In this document: piece after piece, positions 31,840-41,922 of the stretch | How the letters are laid out: each line of letters starts with the position of its first letter | Position numbering within the stretch: position 1 is the stretch's first letter | Assembly: GCA_026214975.1 (NCBI GenBank) | Contig: JAOBSW010000307.1 | Location: 1 to 64,000 of the forward strand | DNA: 64,000 bases | DNA from: Gentiana macrophylla | Taxonomy: Eukaryota; Streptophyta; Magnoliopsida; Gentianales; Gentianaceae | Direction: 5' to 3' | The notes under the pieces: model-generated | What the model saw: the letters and a program-made list of their open reading frames with translations, nothing else | The model's database searches: none | Told to the model about the DNA's origin: nothing | Position numbers and translations under genes: made by a program

Positions 31840-32547
31840 TGTAATATTTGGCTCCGTGTGATGTCACGAACACGTAATAATTTCTCAATGGATGATATCA
31901 TCGAACAGGTAATGATTTTGATAGTATACACTCGAATAAGTAACGGTCTTTAAAATCAACTATCAAACATGTTACGATCTTCGTAATAGATTGATGATAA
32001 TTGCCAACTAATAGAATACTCTGAGTCGTGTCAAACGACACTGTCCTAAAGCACTTATTTCGAGTGTCGAAATGTCCCACTAGGATAAAACGGAGTCTTC
32101 CTCATGAGAGAGAATCAAGAACAGTAATACCAATTGACATGTGTTCATACTCAGCAAAGTATACCAAAACAATAGAAAGATTCAGAAAATATGGCTTTCG
32201 TTTTTCTGTAGTTACACAGCGAAAAATTCCTCACATATATACATAGATATACAGTAGACTCTCGATAAAATTATAACCTCTATAAAGTAATAAATTCTTA
32301 CAGTCCCGACTTGGGCCGAATAGCTAAAGTAATAATTTCGATAAAGGCATTAAGTAATATAAATATACAAAAAAATTAAAAAAAAAATTAAAAAAAACCT
32401 GCTGCATCATGCGTAATCCATAAAAAAAAAAAAAAACTTTTGTGTGATAATATTATTAAATCGTAAACCAATTGCACCAATATTTAATTAAACAAGTATT
32501 AAAAATAATTAAATCTTTGAAATATTCAATCATATAAAATACCAACA
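31840..32547 (-). repeat. 5' LTR of the minus-strand element (with later insert)
   Basis: Second copy of the repeat at 29982-30393. It is about 300 bp longer, in part because of a segment beginning CAGTAGACTCTCGATAAA at about 32251, with an AACCTCTATAAAGTAAT-type interior that resembles a widespread plant MITE class. Right end ...ATACCAACA. Confidence 0.55.
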
Positions 32548-32824
32548 GTAAGTCCGCCCCTGGTCGTGGTGATGTTTTTCTACGTACCATATACTTCTCA
32601 AATATGAAAGGTGTTAATAATAACTTTGTGAAGTCACATCTAGTGAATCTATTTTAATAAAACTTTGATAAAAATAATGGTGTCAATAAAACCCCAAAAT
32701 TTATTCCCACCGCGCAATTCAAAAACTACATCTTATTGTACGATAGGCTTAAACGGCCTTACAATGCTTTTATCATCGATCTGTATATCCTAAATTAGCT
32801 ATATATGCACGCGATCGGTTTCAT
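32548..32824. other. spacer, no gene seen
   Basis: AT-rich; it begins with GTCCGCCCCTGG, similar to the end of the hAT MITE at 30766-30780, which may be a fragment of a related MITE. Confidence 0.3.
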
Positions 32825-33058
32825 ATGAGTGTCTTTTTTGAAGGAATACCTAATATTCATTTTGCTTTTGGGGGGAACGCGATGAGAGAAGGAATAGACC
32901 ATAGGAAACTCGACGAACACTTTTGTGATACGGAGACTTGCAGTGTGGCTAGAGATGAAGAAGGTGATGATGATGATGATGATGATTGCAGTTATGCCCT
33001 TTGCGGGCGATGTGAGTATAAGTTTGCAGGGGCTGAACGCTGCGGCCGACCTTCTTGA
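32825..33058 (+). CDS. hypothetical 77-aa ORF, Asp-run and Cys-containing
   Basis: ATG-initiated. The product contains a run of seven Asp (about residues 49-55) followed by CSYALCGRCEYKFAGAERCG, with CxxC spacing. No family was recognised. Composition differs from the surrounding AT-rich DNA, so it could be a fragment of a host gene or of a transduplicated exon, or simply chance. Confidence 0.25.
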   Translation: MSVFFEGIPNIHFAFGGNAMREGIDHRKLDEHFCDTETCSVARDEEGDDDDDDDCSYALCGRCEYKFAGAERCGRPS

Positions 33059-33163
33059 GGCCAGTGGTTTAAATTCATACTAAGATGGAGGGGAGGTCAT
33101 TATCTTCAATAAGAGCCCATATTGTTTGCTTCCAGCTAAAAACTAACCTAAAATAGAATTGTG

Positions 33164-33165
<2 letters not shown>

Positions 33166-33209
<44 letters not shown>
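33166..33209. repeat. poly(T) tract, 44 nt
   Basis: Uninterrupted T run. Read on the minus strand it could be a retroposon poly(A) tail, but no target duplication was found. Confidence 0.9.
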
Positions 33210-33309
33210 CCTTTGATATTCTTGACAATATGACCACCATGCATGATGCTTGAATGTTGGGATTTAATGAATTACAAGTTACTATGTTCTTTGCTTTCAT
33301 GTGTTCATA

Positions 33310-33696
33310 ATGGGGGTAATCGAGCCAAGTTGAATTGATATTCCTCAGGACTCAAAGCCGACTCGACTATAAAAAAACTCAGGCTCGAAAATCGGCTCAA
33401 ACTCGATCGATCGGTAAAAAAACAAAATCAGACTTTACTCTTTAAGTATTTATAACTAGACTCGGCTTGTACGTAAGCTCGACTAGATTCTTAGAATTAA
33501 AAAAAATTTATACAAAATATGGCAAGATTGAGCTCGATTTGTCTATTACTCAACTCGACTAATATTTAATTATTTTTATAAAACATTTTTTATACTATAT
33601 ATTATTTATATTACTAATTAATAAAAAATTATGTAGCACGATTAACTCGTGAGCTACTTGATTACTATGTATTGAAGCTAGCTCAAGTTCGGCTTG
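33310..33696. repeat. MITE-like region with CTCGACT/GGCTCG repeats
   Basis: Scattered ACTCGACT, GGCTCGAAAATCGGCTC, CTCGGCTTG and GAGCTCGA words in an AT-rich body, the style of non-autonomous hAT elements with subterminal repeats. Termini are not clear. Confidence 0.35.
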
Positions 33697-33760
33697 CACT
33701 ATTAGAAAAACTAGATATTATTACACATTTTTTGGGACACATTTAAAAAAATGTATCAAA
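33697..33760 (+). repeat. CACTA-like terminal fragment
   Basis: CACTATTAGAAAAA followed by ATTACACATTTTTTGGGACACATTT, a typical CACTA-derivative terminus. It lies just left of the duplicated RT block, so the block may have landed in it. Confidence 0.4.
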
Positions 33761-33836
33761 AATTGCCCTGTTCGTACGTTTGGTGTTGAAATGCAGCAAT
33801 ACTTGTGAATTGTTTGATTGGGCAACTACTTGTGAA

Positions 33837-34433
33837 TTCTCCTGTGGTCAGGCATACTTCCATCAGGGTGCTATTAGCAATAGTGGCACATCAGAATCTT
33901 GAACTTGAGCAATTGGATGCGAAGACAACTTTTCTACATGGAGATGTATATAAGGAAATATATATGACTCAACCAGAGGGTTTCCATGTTCCTTGCATGG
34001 AAGGGTTTGTAAATGAAGAAGTCCGTATATGGACTTAAGCAGGACCTAAGGCAGTGGTATAAGAAGTTTGACAGTTATATGATTCAACTGGGATATAGCA
34101 GGAGTCCATATGATTGTTGTGTTTATCATAACAAGTTAAAGGATGGTTCATTCATCTATCTGGTTCTGTATGTGGATGATATGCTGATAGGCTTTGTGAA
34201 CAAATCGATATTCAAGATCTCCAAGAATGCTCAACGTTGAATTTGAAATAAAGGATTTGGGGAATGCAAAGAAAATTTTGGGGATGGAGATCTATAGAGA
34301 TAGGAAGCAAGGGAAGTTTTTCTTGTCTCGGCAGGGGTATATTGAAAAGGTATTATCCAAGTTTGGCATGTTAGCAGCCAAAACTATCGATACTCCTGTA
34401 GGGAAATCAACTAGTCTACGCAGAGGAATTTAA
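33837..34433 (+). pseudogene. copia RT fragment, second copy
   Basis: Nearly identical to 2364-2961: VRHTSIRVLLAIVAHQNLEL, AKTTFLHGD, YVDDM (near 34170), then KKILGMEIYRDRKQGKFF and the same stop. It starts abruptly in mid-domain after TGAATTCT. Indels against copy 1 at about 34185-34235 change the frame; several fall at CTG sites (copy 1 AAGTCTGATATTC, here AAATCGATATTC). Confidence 0.85.
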
Positions 34434-35327
34434 AAAATATTGACTTCCGATCCCAAGATCGACTTAGTTTAATACAATAAACACATTAAGTAGTTGACGG
34501 TGGTTACCTTTGTAAATCTAAAAGATCGGCGCTTTGACCGCCAACAGAGAGTAGTAGTGCGCGCAAGCCGTCCACGTGTCCGGCCTCTATCGATATCCAC
34601 ATGAACTCCTCGCCGGAATCTTCCTTGGATTACTACTAGAAAAATCTGGTTGCTAGACCGGTCGTTTTCTCTCTCTAAGTCTCACCAGAAAAAGCTCTCT
34701 ATTTTTCACAAGAACTATTAGTCTCTTGGAATTATGGTGTACAAAAGAGCTACCCAACCCCTTGATTATATAGGAGTAGGTGCGGCCGAATGTCTTCCCA
34801 AACTGATTGGGTGAAGCTTCCTAGTAGATGAATGAGAGAAAAACATTTTCCTAATAAAATAAGGAAAATCACTTTGATTGATTTATCTCTTTTAGTTTAA
34901 TATCTTATATTAATTAAATCTAAGATATTGTCAATATTTAATATTGAATATCTTTATCTTATTACCATAAATCTATTTATCCAAAATCAATTAATATCCA
35001 ATATTAATATATAGTAATCTCATTAATTAAATTGCACAATCCAAATGTATCTTATACACTAGTCATATGCGCCTCTTTGACCAACAAATTGGCTTCCGGA
35101 TTCTTTAATTAATCAATATAATTAATATCTTGTATTTAATTTATTTATAATAAATAAATACTGTCATATTAATTTATTCATTATAACACTTTATAGTCGA
35201 GATAAACTTTCCTTATTTGGTTATCACTATAAGCGTATTTTAATCGGCTAGATGTTCTTATGTGTGACCCAATAGGCTTCCAAATATGTTGTCCGTAGAC
35301 ACAAAAAAAATTAATTAAAATGCCCTT
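34434..35327 (-). repeat. LTR-like block in reverse orientation, copy 2
   Basis: Colinear with 2962-3859, including the minus-strand TATA-like CTATATAATCAAGG and the ACCCAATAGGCTTCC end. Similarity stops at AATGCCCTT (35320-35327), after which this copy continues into unrelated sequence. Confidence 0.6.
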
Positions 35328-35699
35328 CATACCTAACGATCACGGGATACCGTCTCAGCAACACACCGTGACCCCAATCATCGGAAGAGTAAAAAGCAAT
35401 GACTACTACCTTTCATGTGAAACAGTTACCGTGTAAAAAAAAATTATCGCTGTAATAATAACCATACGATCGTATCTTGAGTGTCAGTACATCAACGATC
35501 GTATCTGATAATCTAGACATCATGTTCTCTCGGAATAACTCATTTACTCCCACTTTGCAAAGATACGCGAGAGCTAGACATTCCTTATAAGAAGGCCATT
35601 TCGGATATTCACTTCTACTAATAGGGTATGCGATTTCCGGACAAATAAACAGATATCCTACGCATGCTTCAATATCATACTCGAGCACTACCGCATGAT
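35328..35699 (-). other. unassigned region, weak minus-strand frame
   Basis: A minus-strand frame of 91 codons (35413-35688) is open but matches no family I know. Because it is contiguous with the reverse-oriented LTR-like block it may be upstream sequence of that element. CGATCGTATG words occur twice (35465-35475 and 35497-35507). Confidence 0.25.
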
Positions 35700-36403
35700 C
35701 GCCCCATGGCTAAGGAAAACCTCAACAGTGTCAAAGCATGACAATTCACACCATGATGCCATGAAGACTCCGGTCTCAGGATAATTATATGATGCGTACA
35801 AATATATCGCCACCATTTAGTCCCAGAAATAACCTCTCTGGCTCATCCTACAGGCGGATGGTCCGCGACTACATCATAGGCGACGCCAATGATACCAAGT
35901 CAAGGTCGCCGTCATTAAACCCCGCCTAGAGCGTCACCATGACTAGGGGCCGGACCACGACCTTGGACAAAAGGTCCGCGAAAGGCCGCATAAGACTTGA
36001 GAGGAAACAGGGAGCAAGAGCATGACATGACAAGACAAACGAAGTCGGCGGTCTATGCGACCCCAAGAAGTCGTCGCCGAGATATTTTATCCACTTGCAG
36101 TCCAGATATTTACTAGTTTACTTGGCCGTTAAGCAAGATCAGTGACTAAGCTACTTAGTGACTCCTGTATTTTACTTAGCTCTTAAGTTTTCTCTTCATA
36201 TAAAAGGAAGGCTTATGTAACCTAAACAATATATACACATTCCAATACAAAAGCAGGCCAAAGCTCTGCAAAAACACCACCTCTCTCACTCTCCTCCTAT
36301 CGCCGCCGTACTTCTCCGGCTAACCTACATTTAATCACCTACAAATCAGCCAGATATCCATTAAATCCATACCGCTGTGCCACCGTGATGGTTTCGACAT
36401 CAT
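35700..36403 (+). repeat. 5' LTR of the Tat-lineage gypsy element (start uncertain)
   Basis: It has a TATA box (TATAAAAGG at 36199-36207), leader-like CT-rich sequence (CCACCTCTCTCACTCTCCTCC) and ends near GACATCA just before a primer-site-like TTGGCTCC. There is no second LTR in the window to fix the start, so the left boundary is a guess. Confidence 0.45.
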
Positions 36404-36406
36404 CAG

Positions 36407-36424
36407 TTGGCTCCATTACCGGGA
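36407..36424 (+). promoter_or_regulatory. primer-binding-site-like sequence, gypsy element
   Basis: TTGGCTCCATTACCGGGAA has the layout of the TTGGCGCC...GGGAA primer sites of plant Ty3/gypsy elements but is diverged. Confidence 0.45.
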
Positions 36425-36627
36425 AGAGAAGAGTCATCTAAAAGTGCTAACACGTAGCAGATCGAAGAAATCTCCCTTCCGCCGACCTGGAAACGTCCGG
36501 CTGTGTCCCCTCGTCTCAGTTCACCCCGTAAAAGAGGTAATCTTACAAAGAAAACCCACAAAATGCCTTTGTTTCCTTCCCTTAGTGAAGAAAACCATCA
36601 GAAGGTGACATCTCTCACCTCAAAAAC

Positions 36628-37023
36628 TGTGGGCAATATTGACAAGATGTCGATAAGTTCATTGAGGTTCAAGCAGGCATCGAACTGGCCGAACTCATGT
36701 GCATGTGCCGGATTTTCTGTGTACACTTTATTTATTTATAAAGAGACATATTAATTGTAGTACATATAAACAATTAATATGTCAAACTCTAGTCATAGAC
36801 ATAACTTTTACTCTAGTTCACTTTATGTCATAGACATTTATTATGTAAGAGACTAAAAAGCATCTAGCCTCGTGTATAGCTTTTACTTTTTCTATGAAAG
36901 GTCACTATCTTGTCTAGGACCTTTCAAACTCCTCAATTGTATCTACATATACTCCACATTATCAATGAATAAAAGATAAGTTGAAGTTTACTCTTGTGTT
37001 AACACATTCTCAAACTCTCTTCA
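36628..37023 (+). repeat. 5' LTR of copia element D
   Basis: TGTGGGCAATATTG...AACTCTCTTCA. From the GAACTCATGTGCATGTGCCGG block (about 36693) onward it matches the 3' LTR with a single visible difference (ACATAAC against ACATAGC). Confidence 0.95.
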
Positions 37024-37035
37024 TGGTAGCAGAGC
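37024..37035 (+). promoter_or_regulatory. primer-binding site of copia element D
   Basis: TGGTAGCAGAGC directly abuts the LTR end; one base from the initiator tRNA-Met complement TGGTATCAGAGC. Confidence 0.9.
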
Positions 37036-37081
37036 TGCTTGTGTTCTAACTTTTCCGCTGCAAAACTCATATTTCTGAAGA

Positions 37082-37990
37082 ATGTCTTCCACATCCGACA
37101 TTACTTCAACCTCAGCAGACTCTCAGCAGCCTCAGTTGACTGGGAGTACTGACAACTCCTCTTCTTATACAAACCATAGACTTGATGGTAACAACTATCT
37201 GTTATGGTCAAGGTCTATGAAAATGTACATTTCTGGACAAAGTAAGATGGGATACTTGTCTGGAACAAAACCTGCACCTGTTGAAACTGACCCCAGTTTT
37301 GAAGCATGGGACACAACAAATAATCAACTCATGACCATCCTCACGAGGTCAATGAAAAAAGAGATAAGTGAAAACTTTATGATGTATGATCTCGCCAAAG
37401 ATATCCAGGATAATGCCAGAGATCTTTACTCCAAGAAGGATAATACATCGAGGTATATGAACTAGAAGCTCAGATTCAAACTTGCGTGCAAGGGGATATG
37501 TCTCGTAACTCAATATTTCAATCAACTATCTAAGGCTTGGCAACACTTAGATATGTTAGAAACTCACTCATGGAATGATGTCAAGGATCTTTGCTCTTTA
37601 TAAAGACATCATAGAAAAGAAGAGAGTATTCAGTTCCTCACCTGGATGAATCCTACTCTTGATGATGTTAGAGGAAGAATTCTTGCCACCAAACCTCTTC
37701 CAAATCTCAAATCCATGTTTGCTTGAGGTCAAACATGAAGAAAGTAGGAGAAAAGTCATGCTTCAAATCCCCACCGACAACCCTATCAAGGTGTGCCTTC
37801 ACTGATCGCCGGGAAGGTCTGCTGAGGTTTCTTTGAGACATACAAGAAGCCTCTGAGAAAATCGGAAACTGCTCGTGATCACCGCAAACGCACAAATCAC
37901 ACCAAGGACAAGCTCTTTGGAAGCTCCATGGCAAGCCTAACTCCTCAAAACCTCGAAACCTATCAGGGAAAGTCAAAGCGAGACACATCG
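37082..37990 (+). pseudogene. copia element D gag (frameshifted)
   Basis: First ATG after the primer site. The N-terminal 127 residues are intact: a Ser/Thr-rich start, then NHRLDGNNYLLWSRSMKMYI (gag_pre/UBN2 type) and SFEAWDTTNNQLMTILTRSM. A stop at 37463-37465 breaks the frame, and similar material continues in other frames (KLRFKLACKG..., FPHLDESYS...-like, SMFA) to about 37730. The remaining part to 37990 is too damaged to assign. Confidence 0.75.
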
Positions 37991-38013
37991 GTGAGGAGGA
38001 GAATGACAACCAG

Positions 38014-38370
38014 ATGAATGCTCAGTTTGCTGCATTCAAAGCCTTCCTGAATCAACAAAAGGAAGGTAGTCACTCTACTGATGTTGCTACTCATACTCAT
38101 ACAGGTAAATTCTACTCTTCCCTTAGCAATGAAACATGGATTGTTGATTCTGGGGCATCCTCCCATATGACTGGTAATAAAAACCTTATAACCAACTATA
38201 TGCCTTGTCACCAAATTCATAACATTAAAGCTGGCTTGATGGATCTATATCTCGTGCAAAAAGGTGTTGGAAATGTTAAACTCACTAATAAGATATGCCT
38301 ACAGGATGTCCTATTTGTTCCAAACTTAGATTGCAATCTTATATCTCATCAAGAGACTCACTAAAGATTT
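38014..38370 (+). pseudogene. copia element D protease
   Basis: ETWIVDSGASSHMTGNKNLI carries the DSGA active site of copia proteases (about 38132-38175). The frame continues to LQDVLFVPNLDCNLIS, where a frame change (canonical DCNLISxxRL) occurs near 38345. Confidence 0.85.
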
Positions 38371-38432
38371 GAATTGGATTTGTTATTTTTAAGGAAAATC
38401 AGTGCACATTCCAGGATCCTACTTCACAGGAA

Positions 38433-39390
38433 GTGATTGGGAAGGCTAAACCTTGCGCTGGATTGTTTCTGGTCAACCCTGCTGAAGACAGAAGACTGAA
38501 GACTGAATCTGCCTCAGCAGCCTGCTCCCAGACTTTAGACAATATCATGTTATGGCATTATAGATTAGGACATCCAAGTTTTGGTTACTTAAAATCTTTA
38601 ACTCCTGAATTGTTTAAAGGATGTAATCTGAATGACCTTCAATGTGATATTTGTCAATTTGCTAAACTTACAAAATCTGTGTATGCTAAGTTACCTCATT
38701 TGCATTCCTCACCCTTCACCTTAATACACAGTGATGTGTGGGGACCCTCTAGGGTGAAAAGTATAATGAGGAAAAGGTGGTTTGTCACCTTTATTGATGA
38801 TCATACCAGAACACTTGGGTTTTTTAATGAAAGACAAATCTGAAGTTGGCCCTATCTTTCAATAATTTTATCATATGGTCTCCACTCAATTTGATACTAA
38901 GGTCAAGATCTTAAAGACTGATAATGCTCTAGAATACTATGAGTCTAATCTCAAAGTACCTTCTTGATGAGATAGAGGAATTGTTCATATCAGTAGTTGT
39001 GTGGAAACACCTCACAGAATGGGGTTCTTGAGAGAAAGAACAGCACTACTGAAATGGCCAGATCAATCATGTTCACCACACATGTTCCTAAATATATGTG
39101 GGTGAAGCTATCTTGATCGCAACTTATTTACTCAACAGACTTCCAAAGCAGAGTGTTAGGTTTCAAAACTCCACTCCAACCCCTACGACCACACACTCTG
39201 CCATCATCTTGTTTCCAGGTTGCCTCCAAAGATCTTTGGTTGTACTGTGTTTGTGTACATCCATGCTCAAATGTAGTAAACTTGATCCTAAAGCTCACAA
39301 GTGCATTTTCCTAGGTTATGCAAAGGATAGAAAAGGTTACAAGTGTTATTCCCTATTGAAAAGAAATTTTACAATTCTATGGATGTAAAA
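38433..39390 (+). pseudogene. copia element D GAG-pre-integrase and integrase
   Basis: MLWHYRLGHPSFGYLKSL and LQCDICQFAK give the HHCC zinc-binding part (38548-38665). IHSDVWGPSR (first catalytic Asp) and WFVTFIDDHTR follow to 38810. Frame change there; DNALEYYESN (second Asp) lies near 38918, and a damaged ETPxxNGxLERKN region, which would hold the catalytic Glu, near 39010-39040. The C-terminus is ATYLLNRLPKQ and KCIFLGYAKDRKGYKCY. At least five frame breaks. Confidence 0.85.
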
Positions 39391-39640
39391 TTCTTTGAAA
39401 GGACCCTTATTACAAACAAACCTACTAAGCCATTCACCGATGGAAACTCGATTGAAATTGACCTAAACCCTTCCCTCGGCAAACTCTTAACCTCAAGAAC
39501 TCCATCGATCCTCAAGAGACCGAACTTCAAGACCCTCACGACTCTCTACACCTAATACTCTCAAAGAACCTCCCGAACAAGAGTTCATCGACCCAGAGCC
39601 TGGCGATCCCGAGCTCATCGACACTCAAAGAATCTCACAG
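39391..39640 (+). other. copia element D linker between integrase and RT
   Basis: Low-complexity coding-derived sequence. Fragments NKPTKPFTDGNS and PEQEFIDPEP-like repeats (GAGTTCATCGACCC, GAGCTCATCGACAC) mark the poorly conserved linker. Confidence 0.5.
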
Positions 39641-40560
39641 ATCTTACCTTGACATTGATGATAGGCCTATTGCTCTTAGGAAGGGAAAGAGATCATGCAC
39701 TGATCACTCTATTCATTCTTATTTATCTTATGATAAGTTATCTCCTGCCTTTGCCATGTTTTCACAGGACCTGGACTCTCACTATATTCCTAAAAATATT
39801 CAGGAGGCCCTTCAAAATGATAAATGGAAGGTCATTGTTAAAAGCAGAGATGATGACATACGGATAATCATACTTGGGATTTGACACCTCTCCCACAGGC
39901 AAGAAGGCAGATCGATTGCAGATGGTTATTCACTATAAAATACAATGCTGATGGCACTATTGATAAATACAAAGCCAGATTGGTAGCCAGGGGATTCACT
40001 CAAACTTATGGCATTGACTATAAGGAAACTTTTGCACCAGTGGCAAAACTCAACACTGTCAGGGTTCTGATCTCTCTAGCTGTCCAACAGTGGCCTCTTC
40101 ACCAATTGGACATCAAAAATGCTTTTCTAAATGGGGACCTCACCGAGGAGGTTTATATGAATGTACCTCCCTGGTTTTATCAATCCTCATACTAAAGGCA
40201 AGGTGTGCAAACCGAGGAAATCTCTATATGGCTCAAGCAATCACCAAGGGCATGGTTTGGAAAATTAACAACTGTGTGGTCAAAGTGCTGGATATCACCA
40301 ATGCAATTTCGATCACACTATGTTCATCAAGACAACCAACTTGAAGAGGTCTATTATTATTGTCTATGTGGATGATATCATCCTCACCTGGAGATGACTC
40401 TCACCGAGATCCAACATTTGAAGACTCTCTTTGGCAAAGGTGTTTGGTGAAAGACTTGGGTTTTCTCAAATATTTTCTTGGCATGGAAGTAGCAAGAAGC
40501 AAAGAAAGGCATTCTGTCTCCCAAAGGAAATATGTCTTTGGATCTCTTTGAAGAAAGCGG
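39641..40560 (+). pseudogene. copia element D reverse transcriptase
   Basis: The RVT_2 domain begins near [20 protein letters not shown] (about 39902-39963) and continues through [20 protein letters not shown] and [21 protein letters not shown] frame change at about 40193 precedes the KSLYGLKQ-like segment (40215), and catalytic YVDDI is at about 40364-40378. KDLGFLKYFLGMEVARSK (40450-40505) is the C-terminal part. Four or more indels prevent a full product. Confidence 0.85.
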
Positions 40561-41280
40561 CATCTTTGGGGTGCAAAACTGCTATATCCCTGTAGACCCA
40601 GGTCATACCCGCTACATGGTGACACTGTTGTCGAGGAAAGAACAATATCAAAGGCTTGTAGGAAACTCATCTACCTCTCCCATACAAGACACGATATTGC
40701 ATATGGTGTCGATCTGGTTAGTCGGTTCATGCATTGCCCTCTTGAGCAACATTGGGATGCGATAAATAGAATCTTGAGGTATTTGAAGTCTACTCTGGCC
40801 AAGGGTTACACTTCACCAAGTCTGGTGATAGATCCATCAAGGTCTACACCGATCTTCGATTGAATTTGGATGCCACATAGATAGAAGGTCGACCACAAGC
40901 TCATGTTCCTATGTATGGGGCAATCTTGTTACTTGGAGGAGCAAGAAACAACTCATCGTGTGTCAGAAGCGATCTTGAAAGTGAACTCAGGGCACTTGTC
41001 TTAGGCATTTGTGAAGCTCTTTGGCTCAAAAGAGTACTTATCGAACTTCAGCTGACCTTCAAAGAACCTATCACACTCTGTTTGTGATAATCACTCAAAG
41101 ACTATGCATGGCAGAGGATCCAGTCCATCATGACAAAACAAAACATGTGGACATTGTGAGACACTTCCTAAAGGAAAAGATTGATGCCAAGATTATCCGG
41201 CTCCAGTATGTTCCTCAATGAGACCAAAATGCAGATATTCTCACCAAAGCTATTCCACCTCTCATGTTCAAAGAGACTAA
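40561..41280 (+). pseudogene. copia element D RNase H
   Basis: Recognisable pieces: RKLIYLSHTRHDIAYGV-like segment (about 40655-40700), SSRSDLESELRAL (the STEAE region, about 40962-40995), DPVHHDKTKHVDIVRHFLKE (41116-41176) and RLQYVPQ, then DILTKAIPP in another frame (about 41235). Broken in at least four places. Confidence 0.75.
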
Positions 41281-41315
41281 GTAGCAAACTTGGCTGCATC
41301 AACATATACTGACCA

Positions 41316-41326
41316 GCTTTGAGGGG
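41316..41326 (+). promoter_or_regulatory. polypurine tract of copia element D
   Basis: GCTTTGAGGGG directly before the TGTGG LTR start. Confidence 0.75.
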
Positions 41327-41722
41327 TGTGGCAATATTCAAAGACATCTTGATAAGTTCGTCGAGGTTCAAAGAGGTAATCGAACTCTTGAACTCATGTG
41401 CATGTGCCGGATTTTCTGTGTACACTTTATTTATTTATAAAGAGACATATTAATTGTAGTACATATAAACAATTAATATGTCAAACTCTAGTCATAGACA
41501 TAGCTTTTACTCTAGTTCACTTTATGTCATAGACATTTATTATGTAAGAGACTAAAAAGCATCTAGCCTCGTGTATAGCTTTTACTTTTTCTATGAAAGG
41601 TCACTATCTTGTCTAGGACCTTTCAAACTCCTCAATTGTATCTACATATACTCCACATTATCAATGAATAAAAGATAAGTTGAAGTTTACTCTTGTGTTA
41701 ACACATTCTCAAACTCTCTTCA
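41327..41722 (+). repeat. 3' LTR of copia element D
   Basis: TGTGGCAATATTC...AACTCTCTTCA, followed by the AAAAC target duplication. Confidence 0.95.
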
Positions 41723-41922
41723 AAAACATATACCAGAAAAACCCTCATGAATACAAAACTTCTTAAAAATAGCCATATTGCGTGCAAATCTTCGCTACTT
41801 TTCCCTCGAAAAATATATTTCCAGACGCCACGTCACCCGATCTATCACTATCCAAAAAGGATCTCTGATCTAAACCACAAGCAAATCTTATCTTCCAACC
41901 TAATCGGCTTGCTAACTCAGCG

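Larger units (their letters stand above)
29982..32547 (-). mobile_element. degenerate minus-strand LTR element without ORFs
   Basis: Two direct repeats (29982-30393 and 31840-32547), read on the minus strand, run from TGTTGGTATTTTATATGAT to AGCCAAATATTACA. Next to the left repeat lies ATCCCCCACAT, which on the minus strand gives ATGTGGGGGAT just before TGTTGG, a polypurine tract in the right place. The interior of about 1.45 kb has no coding signal. No tRNA primer site and no matching 5-bp target duplication (AATGT against GTAAG) were found, so the element is old or rearranged. Confidence 0.6.
36628..41722 (+). mobile_element. full-length copia element D
   Basis: Two 396-bp LTRs (36628-37023, 41327-41722), TGTGG...TTCA, AAAAC target duplication (36623-36627, 41723-41727), a tRNA-Met-type primer site and a complete though broken gag-pol. 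Apart from the first 90 bp the LTRs are almost identical, which indicates recent insertion, at odds with the many frameshifts in its ORFs. Confidence 0.95.

Noticed and set aside
29977..32552. 5-bp target duplication for the minus-strand LTR element
   Set aside because: AATGT and GTAAG differ; insertion boundaries are not proven by a duplication.
35413..35688. 91-codon minus-strand frame as a gene
   Set aside because: No family match and directly continuous with the reverse-oriented LTR-like block; likely non-coding.
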